DNA from: CAMLDH01 sp966250375
GTDB lineage: Bacteria; Pseudomonadota; Gammaproteobacteria; Burkholderiales; Burkholderiaceae_D
Length of the DNA stretch: 19,032 bases
NCBI GenBank assembly: GCA_966250375.1
Contig: CBINHE010000079.1
Location: 1 to 19,032, forward strand
Direction: 5' to 3'
Part shown: positions 14,731 through 19,032 of the stretch, piece by piece
How the letters are laid out: the number at the start of each line of letters is the position of its first letter
How positions within the stretch are numbered: the first letter of the stretch is position 1
Notes under the pieces: model-generated
What the model saw: only the letters and a program-made list of their open reading frames with translations
Database searches by the model: none
What the model was told of the DNA's origin: nothing
Position numbers and translations under genes: made by a program

Positions 14731-15957
14731 ATGACGACAATCGTGAACAGGAAGCATCGGTGCGCAAGACAACTGCTCTCGCTCATGGCCATTCTCGGCC
14801 CAAGCATCGGCTGCGCGTGGGCCGACGAGCCGAAAGAAGGTTTCCATGGCTACTTCCGGATCGGAACCGGATCGAACTCGGAGAAAGGATCGCAAGCGTG
14901 CTTCGGCCTCGAAGGAGTGGCAAAGTACCGGTTGGGCAATGAATGCGATATAAGCGGCGACTTTGGCTACACGAGGGAATTCGCAAGATCCTCCGACGGC
15001 ACCCGTTTTGTCGGTACCGCGATGCTCAATGTCTCCAGTCCGACTCCGCACCTGGGGGATAACCAGCTGCAGCTGGCGCAAGGGATGATCGAAGCAAAAG
15101 ACATCAGCTTCCTGAACGGCGGCACGGCATGGATAGGGAGGCGTTACTACAATCGCCCCGACATCCACGTGCTCGACTTCAAATATGTTGTCATGGATGG
15201 TGAGGGTGCCGGCATCGACGGTATTCCAATGGGGCCGGGCAAGTTCAGTTATGCATTGTTCCGCAACGATATCGACAGGTCGGTGTCTGCCACCCGCCAC
15301 AACTTCACCTACGAGAACCTGCCCGTGAATCCCAACGGCACCCTCAAGATCGATGCGACATTTATCCGGGGCGATTCCGGGGCAGTCCAGCGTCATAACG
15401 GCTGGTCGTTGTCGTTCACGCATAAGCAAAACAAGGTCCTGGGCGGCGACAACACGCTTGCGGTGCAATACGGGGTTGGTCCTGGCATCAAAATCGGCGG
15501 TACCGGGGATCTTAGTCTGGGATCGTCGTTCACCCGGACGCGGATCGCCGAACAACTGATCTGGCAGGTGACGCCCGAATTCAGCGGCTCTGCAAACTTG
15601 GTGGTGCAGCGCGATAGAGGCATCATCGGCAAGCAGACTTGGACGTCGGTCGGCGTACGCCCAGTGTACGCATTACAGGAGCATGTCAAACTGCAACTCG
15701 ACATCGGGCACGACCGCATTTCACCAGCCGACGGCGGTCCTGCGCAAGAGCTGACGAAGATTACGTTCGCGCCGACGCTTTCAAAAGGAAAAGATTTTTG
15801 GAGCCGCCCTGAATTGCGCCTGTTTGTCACCTATGCCAAATGGAACAAGGCGGCACAGGCAGCGGCAAGACCAGGAAGTCCGCTGTCAAGTATTGGGGTG
15901 TTTGGTGGCAGCACGGATGGGGTTTCGTTTGGCGTGCATTTTGAAACTTGGTTCTAA
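14731..15957 (+). CDS. LamB-family outer-membrane carbohydrate porin
   Basis: The 408-residue precursor carries a signal peptide (cleavage likely after AWA, residue 31) and then LamB/maltoporin landmarks. These are FHGYFRIGTG, QACFGLEG, KYRLGNECD and WIGRRYYNRPDIHVLDF followed by GEGAGI. The alternating strands and terminal aromatic (ETWF) fit a beta barrel inserted by the Bam machinery. LamB-type channels let oligosaccharides or sugars diffuse through; the substrate here cannot be told. It is slightly shorter than E. coli LamB. The start is ATG 14731, with GGAGG four bases upstream; an in-frame earlier start would sit inside the kinase. Its position 28 bases after the kinase suggests cotranscription. 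Confidence 0.9.
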   Translation: MTTIVNRKHRCARQLLSLMAILGPSIGCAWADEPKEGFHGYFRIGTGSNSEKGSQACFGLEGVAKYRLGNECDISGDFGYTREFARSSDGTRFVGTAMLNVSSPTPHLGDNQLQLAQGMIEAKDISFLNGGTAWIGRRYYNRPDIHVLDFKYVVMDGEGAGIDGIPMGPGKFSYALFRNDIDRSVSATRHNFTYENLPVNPNGTLKIDATFIRGDSGAVQRHNGWSLSFTHKQNKVLGGDNTLAVQYGVGPGIKIGGTGDLSLGSSFTRTRIAEQLIWQVTPEFSGSANLVVQRDRGIIGKQTWTSVGVRPVYALQEHVKLQLDIGHDRISPADGGPAQELTKITFAPTLSKGKDFWSRPELRLFVTYAKWNKAAQAAARPGSPLSSIGVFGGSTDGVSFGVHFETWF

Positions 15958-16083
15958 GAAATCGTCTTTCGTACGAAATTGCCAATCACGCTGATTGCGC
16001 GGCTCGCCCCATTGCAGCTGCACCAGACTGGCAATCCGCCCCAACTCACCGATGCGCTGGCGCAGGCATTGGCACGTCAATAA
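15958..16083 (+). pseudogene. Possible gene remnant, in frame after the porin stop
   Basis: Directly after the porin TAA the same frame stays open for 41 codons and ends in TAA at 16081-16083. The peptide looks protein-like in its distal part (IARLAPLQLHQTGNPP, then an Ala/Leu-rich helix ending ALARQ), with codon use like neighbouring genes, yet it has no start or ribosome site. It may be the decayed C-terminus of a deleted gene or, less likely, readthrough extension of the porin. I do not recognise the family. The remainder of the gap (16084-16283) shows no convincing gene; a - strand frame there is unsupported. Confidence 0.3.
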
Positions 16084-16283
16084 CGCTCAGCGCCAACTCA
16101 TAACACGAGTCGCTCTGCCGCGACATCTACTTTCTTCGCTCGACCAAGGTCGTGGCTATTGAACAGCACCTGAGGGTAAAGACTGTTCTCCGTTACCGCA
16201 TCTTTTTCAACCAAGCCAATTACACCGACACTTGCCACACCAAAATACAAAGCCGCTGGGCAACTAAATCCGAATGCGGGATA

Positions 16284-18224
16284 ATGAATTTTGCTTTTGG
16301 CCATCCCAATATGCGTTCCATGCTGCGCCCCGCCAACCTGTTTATTGTTCTGACCTATCTCGCGCTGTCGGCAGTCCCCTTCACTCCGCTTTTTTTTGGA
16401 AAGCCGGTCAATCAACCGGCGCGCATCATCGCAATGGAGTTTATTGCCTGGCTTTCGGTGTGGGCCATCTTCAAGCGACCAGCCTGGTTCCACTGGCTGT
16501 TGATGCCTGCATTTTTGGCACTTCCGGTCGAACTCTATTTACATACCTACTTTGGTCAAGGCATCTCCACGCATCATTTAGGCATCATTGCCGAAACCAG
16601 TCCGAAGGAGGCGCTGGAATTTTTGGGCCATAAAATTTGGCTGCTGCTGGGCATCGCGGTCGGCGTCATCGCATGGTGGTGGCTGGCATGGCGTGCCGCA
16701 CGGCGCACGCGCGACCTGGATTGGGCGGACCCATCGCGCTGGTTTATTCTTTGCTTGCTTGCCATCGCATTCAGCATATGGCTTTACGGCCATGCGTATG
16801 GGATCCAGCCTGCCCCACTGCCAGCTTCAGCAAGCAAAGTCCAAGGTAGCAGCAAGGTCAAAACGGTCGCATTTGTCGCTTCGGAACCTGCCGAGGATGA
16901 AGAAGAGAGTGACGAAGAAGACGCAACGGAGACTGCGGCTACAAGCAGCGCCACCCCGGCCGCAAATGTCAGCAGCAGCACATCATCCTCGCCGCTCCCC
17001 AAACTGTCGTCGTGGGCTGAAATCCCGTTCGAGGCAGAAGCCTTCGGCCGCACATGGCCTTTCGGTTTGGCCGTGCATGGCTACGATTTCTGGAAGGAGC
17101 GCACCTACCTGTCCGATCTTGCGCACAAAAGCAGCCTCTTCAAGTTCGGCGCCCATTACGCAAACCAGGCGAGCACTCCGCAAATCGTCGTCATGGTCAT
17201 TGGAGAATCATCGCGCTACGACCGCTGGAGCCTGAACGGCTACAAGCGGGAAACCAATCCCCTACTGAAACGCGAAGCGAATCTGGTCAGTCTGTCGAAC
17301 ATGATCACCGCAGTGTCAGCCACGCGACTCTCGGTACCGGTATTGGTGTCACGCAAACCGGCAACGCAGAGTTTGAAGGCAGGATTCTCCGAAAAGTCAT
17401 TTCTGAGCGCATTCAAGGAAGCCGGTTTCAAGACTTATTGGCTATCGAATCAGATGTCGTTCGGCCAGTTCGACACGCCGATATCGGTGTTCGCCAATGA
17501 AGCGGATGTCACGCAATTCCTGAATCTCGGCGGGTTTACCAACGATTCAAACTATGACCAGGTGTTACTCGACCCACTGAAAAATGCAATCGCCGACCCA
17601 GCACCCAAAAAATTGATCGTGCTGCACACACTGGGCAATCATTGGAACTACAGCCATCGCCATCCGCAGGAATTTGACCACTGGCAGCCGTCGCTGTTTG
17701 GCATCGACAATCCGGCCTATACCGATTTGAAGATGAAACAGCAACTCAACAACAGCTACGACAATTCGATCCTTTATACCGACTGGTTCTTGTCGCAGGT
17801 CATCGGCGCACTCAAGTCATCCGATCAATTGACCTCGATGATGTACGTATCGGACCACGGTCAAACCTTGTACGACGGCAGTTGCAAACTTGCGTTTCAT
17901 GGACACAATACGCAGTTCGAATTCCACATCCCTGCACTGGTGTGGTATTCCGATCTCTATAAATCGGAATACCCTGCCAAGATTGAGCACCTGTTACGCA
18001 ACAAAGGCGCCAAACTTGCCACGGAAAACATCTTTCATTCACTGCTCGATATGGCCGACATCCGCTATGAAACCGAGCAACTGGAGTGGAGCTTCCTGAG
18101 CAAAAAATTCAAAAGGCACAAACGCTATGTCGATAGTTACGGCTGGAGCGATTACGACAATTCCACGTTCAAGGGCGACTGTCGCGAGGTTATCGACAGG
18201 GGTAGACCGTTGGTGCGGGAGTAG
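16284..18224 (+). CDS. Phosphoethanolamine-transferase-like sulfatase-fold membrane protein
   Basis: This 646-residue inner-membrane protein has about five transmembrane helices in the first 180 residues, as in EptA/MCR-type enzymes, then a periplasmic alkaline-phosphatase/sulfatase-fold domain. Family enzymes move phosphoethanolamine from phosphatidylethanolamine to lipid A or other glycans. Visible motifs are VIGESSRYDRWSLNGYKRETNP with Ser309 at the usual Thr nucleophile position, SDHG (Asp524, His525) and FHGHNT (His539/His541) for the zinc site. Between the helices and the catalytic domain lies an unusual acidic and then Ser/Thr/Ala-rich linker (about residues 200-240). I chose ATG 16284 because TM1 follows soon after; ATG 16311 is an alternative. 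No partner regulator sits next to it. Substrate assignment is uncertain. Confidence 0.8.
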   Translation: MNFAFGHPNMRSMLRPANLFIVLTYLALSAVPFTPLFFGKPVNQPARIIAMEFIAWLSVWAIFKRPAWFHWLLMPAFLALPVELYLHTYFGQGISTHHLGIIAETSPKEALEFLGHKIWLLLGIAVGVIAWWWLAWRAARRTRDLDWADPSRWFILCLLAIAFSIWLYGHAYGIQPAPLPASASKVQGSSKVKTVAFVASEPAEDEEESDEEDATETAATSSATPAANVSSSTSSSPLPKLSSWAEIPFEAEAFGRTWPFGLAVHGYDFWKERTYLSDLAHKSSLFKFGAHYANQASTPQIVVMVIGESSRYDRWSLNGYKRETNPLLKREANLVSLSNMITAVSATRLSVPVLVSRKPATQSLKAGFSEKSFLSAFKEAGFKTYWLSNQMSFGQFDTPISVFANEADVTQFLNLGGFTNDSNYDQVLLDPLKNAIADPAPKKLIVLHTLGNHWNYSHRHPQEFDHWQPSLFGIDNPAYTDLKMKQQLNNSYDNSILYTDWFLSQVIGALKSSDQLTSMMYVSDHGQTLYDGSCKLAFHGHNTQFEFHIPALVWYSDLYKSEYPAKIEHLLRNKGAKLATENIFHSLLDMADIRYETEQLEWSFLSKKFKRHKRYVDSYGWSDYDNSTFKGDCREVIDRGRPLVRE

Positions 18225-18346
18225 TGCAACTTGAAGCTAAGCAGATAGACAATTTCGTTGCAGCGCAGAAGTCAGAGGAGCTGGTCAACGTTGAAGCTTT
18301 GATCGTCTCAGTTCGCCCCCTATGTGTAGATCGCAAATATGTGTAG
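18224..18346 (+). pseudogene. Possible truncated ORF interrupted by the repeat element
   Basis: A GTG at 18224-18226, overlapping the transferase stop by one base, opens a 40-codon frame. The first 32 codons (VQLEAKQIDNF onward) look protein-like; the last eight come from the left arm of the inverted-repeat element before a TAG at 18344-18346. It could be a gene end cut by the element or chance. Family not recognised. Confidence 0.2.
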
Positions 18347-18440
18347 GTCGTCGGCACAGTTTGGCGGATTCAATGGTGGCGCGGCTTTTGGCGAGGTCTG
18401 TCAACGCAGATCTGGACATAATTTTCGCATTAGAGTGCAG

Positions 18441-18467
18441 TGGTGGTCTCACTTCAGGAGACCACCA
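18441..18467 (+). promoter_or_regulatory. Hairpin covering the start of the recombinase gene
   Basis: TGGTGGTCTC (18441-18450), a seven-base loop and GAGACCACCA (18458-18467) form a perfect 10-bp stem. The right arm contains part of the AGGAG ribosome site (18456-18460) and the A of the ATG at 18467. In RNA this would occlude initiation, a possible translational brake on recombinase production. Confidence 0.6.
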
Positions 18468-18847
18468 TGGGAAACACCCGATCATCTCAATCTACACGTA
18501 TCGACTGGCTTGCCGCTGGACCTCTTGCGCCGCACCTTGATGCCTTCAAGCAGTATCTGACTGACCGCGGCCATGCGGCGACCACTTTTACCAATTGCGT
18601 TTGCAGCGTTGCCCACTTTGCTCAATGGCTTCACGGTCGCCGTCTTCGCGCCCGACGCATCAACGAGGCAGTCGTCGCCGAGTTCCTTGACGACCATCTC
18701 CCGCGATCCCACTGCACTCGCCCGGCGCACTCCAATGCGAAAGCGATGTCCAGATCTGCGTTGACAGACCTCGCCAAAAGCCGCGCCACCATTGAATCCG
18801 CCAAACTGTGCCGGGACGACCTACACATAGTTGCGATCTGCACATAG
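18467..18847 (+). pseudogene. Truncated tyrosine recombinase (integrase) N-terminal domain
   Basis: From ATG 18467 (MGNTRSSQSTRIDWL) about 85 residues show a SAM-like, core-binding N-terminal domain of tyrosine recombinases. It has FKQYLTDRGHAATTF, then the helix VAHFAQWLHGRRL and the block INEAVVAEFLDDHLP. The catalytic Arg...His-X-X-Arg...Tyr domain is absent. After LDDHLPR the frame continues into the right inverted arm and stops at 18845-18847, so the C-terminus is not recombinase sequence. I read it as an inactive remnant. A DNA-binding peptide that interferes with a full-length relative cannot be excluded. An upstream in-frame GTG at 18440 is less likely because AGGAG stands six bases before 18467. 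Confidence 0.7.
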
Positions 18848-18848
18848 G

Positions 18849-18878
18849 GGTCGCTATGTTGAGGTTAACATAGCGACC
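18849..18878. terminator. Perfect 12-bp hairpin flanking the element
   Basis: GGTCGCTATGTT (18849-18860) and AACATAGCGACC (18867-18878) pair perfectly around a six-base loop. No T-run follows, so intrinsic termination is uncertain. It could instead be part of the element boundary or a protein-binding dyad. Its left arm overlaps the last two bases of the right inverted arm. Confidence 0.4.
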
Positions 18879-18942
18879 CAAACGAGAGGGTCAGGCTTGG
18901 CCTATCGAACGTCCGCAATGCAGCGAAGCTGCCATCTAGCAA

Positions 18943-19032
18943 TTACTCCGTTAGCAGACGTTCGAGTTTCTCATCCTGCAGGGCAATCGCGCTATGAATT
19001 CTCTGCCGATGTTGTTCTGAAGAGCAACGTTT
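18943..19032 (-). CDS. Possible 3' end of a - strand gene
   Basis: On the - strand a frame enters from the right edge and runs 29 codons to TAA at 18945-18943. The peptide (SSEQHRQRIHSAIALQDEK, then LERLLTE at the end) is hydrophilic and helix-like, as C-termini often are. It is partial and too short to name. A 9-bp inverted repeat (TCGAACGTC at 18905-18913 and GACGTTCGA at 18957-18965) spans its stop codon. No other gene is visible in 18879-18942. Confidence 0.35.
   Translation of the reverse strand, partial: KRCSSEQHRQRIHSAIALQDEKLERLLTE

Larger units (their letters stand above)
18317..18850. mobile_element. Non-autonomous element with long inverted arms around a truncated tyrosine recombinase
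   Basis: A left arm of about 115-120 bases (18317 to about 18434) reappears in inverted orientation at about 18730-18850, near-identical with small differences. Each arm carries at its outer end two direct copies of TATGTGTAGRTCG-type 13-mers 17 bases apart: left at 18321-18333 and 18338-18350, right (as complement) at 18817-18829 and 18834-18846. These look like recombinase-binding sites. Between the arms is only the N-terminal part of a tyrosine recombinase. The layout suggests an internally deleted derivative of a tyrosine-recombinase element, mobilised in trans if a full copy exists. The family assignment is inference. Confidence 0.75.

Noticed and set aside
16098..16493. 131-codon - strand frame over the gap and the start of the transferase
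   Set aside because: Much of it is antisense to the transferase membrane helices, and no ribosome site or recognisable domain was seen.
18321..18350. Paired 13-mers considered as CRISPR repeats
   Set aside because: There are only two units per arm with 17-base periodicity, mirrored in the opposite arm. This fits recombinase sites, not an array.

Overview
The window looks like chromosomal DNA of a betaproteobacterium, probably Burkholderiales (an Oxalobacteraceae-like organism is my best guess). The grounds are the moderately GC-rich coding style, the cheR-cheD-cheB gene order, the LamB-type porin and the recombinase-derived repeat at the right end. The taxon is inferred from gene style and not tested by a search. 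Almost everything is on the + strand, and signal transduction dominates.

Region 1 (about 1-10713) is a sensory operon: cheR, cheD, a membrane CHASE-PAS-PAS hybrid histidine kinase, cheB, a FIST-domain protein and a soluble triple-PAS hybrid kinase. Neighbouring genes overlap or lie 2 to about 140 bases apart. The receptor-adaptation enzymes (methyltransferase, deamidase, methylesterase) are present, but cheA, cheW, cheY and a chemoreceptor are absent from the window. The two hybrid kinases share a nearly parallel HisKA-HATPase-REC-Hpt half with different sensory halves, so they look like a duplication followed by sensor exchange. The FIST gene plus its kinase resembles the NosP/NahK (nitric-oxide sensing) arrangement. 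The first kinase frame runs 71 bases into cheB. A 238-bp repeat with perfect 19-bp terminal inverted repeats sits directly on the stop codon of the second kinase.

Region 2 (about 10994-15957) is a divergent sensing module. A periplasmic solute-binding-like protein is on the - strand. Facing away from it are a third hybrid kinase with a periplasmic sensor and, 28 bases further on, a LamB-family outer-membrane porin. The layout suggests sensing of a periplasmic solute with the porin as linked output or partner, which is inference.

Region 3 (about 15958-18224) holds a possible gene remnant in frame with the porin stop, then a five-helix inner-membrane sulfatase-fold protein of the phosphoethanolamine-transferase type. 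That protein has an unusual acidic Ser/Thr/Ala-rich linker and a serine at the usual threonine nucleophile position.

Region 4 (about 18225-19032) is mobile-element territory. Long inverted arms of about 115-120 bp enclose a truncated tyrosine-recombinase N-terminus whose start codon lies in a perfect hairpin. The window closes with another perfect hairpin and the possible 3' end of a - strand gene. I saw no tRNA, rRNA or CRISPR array.
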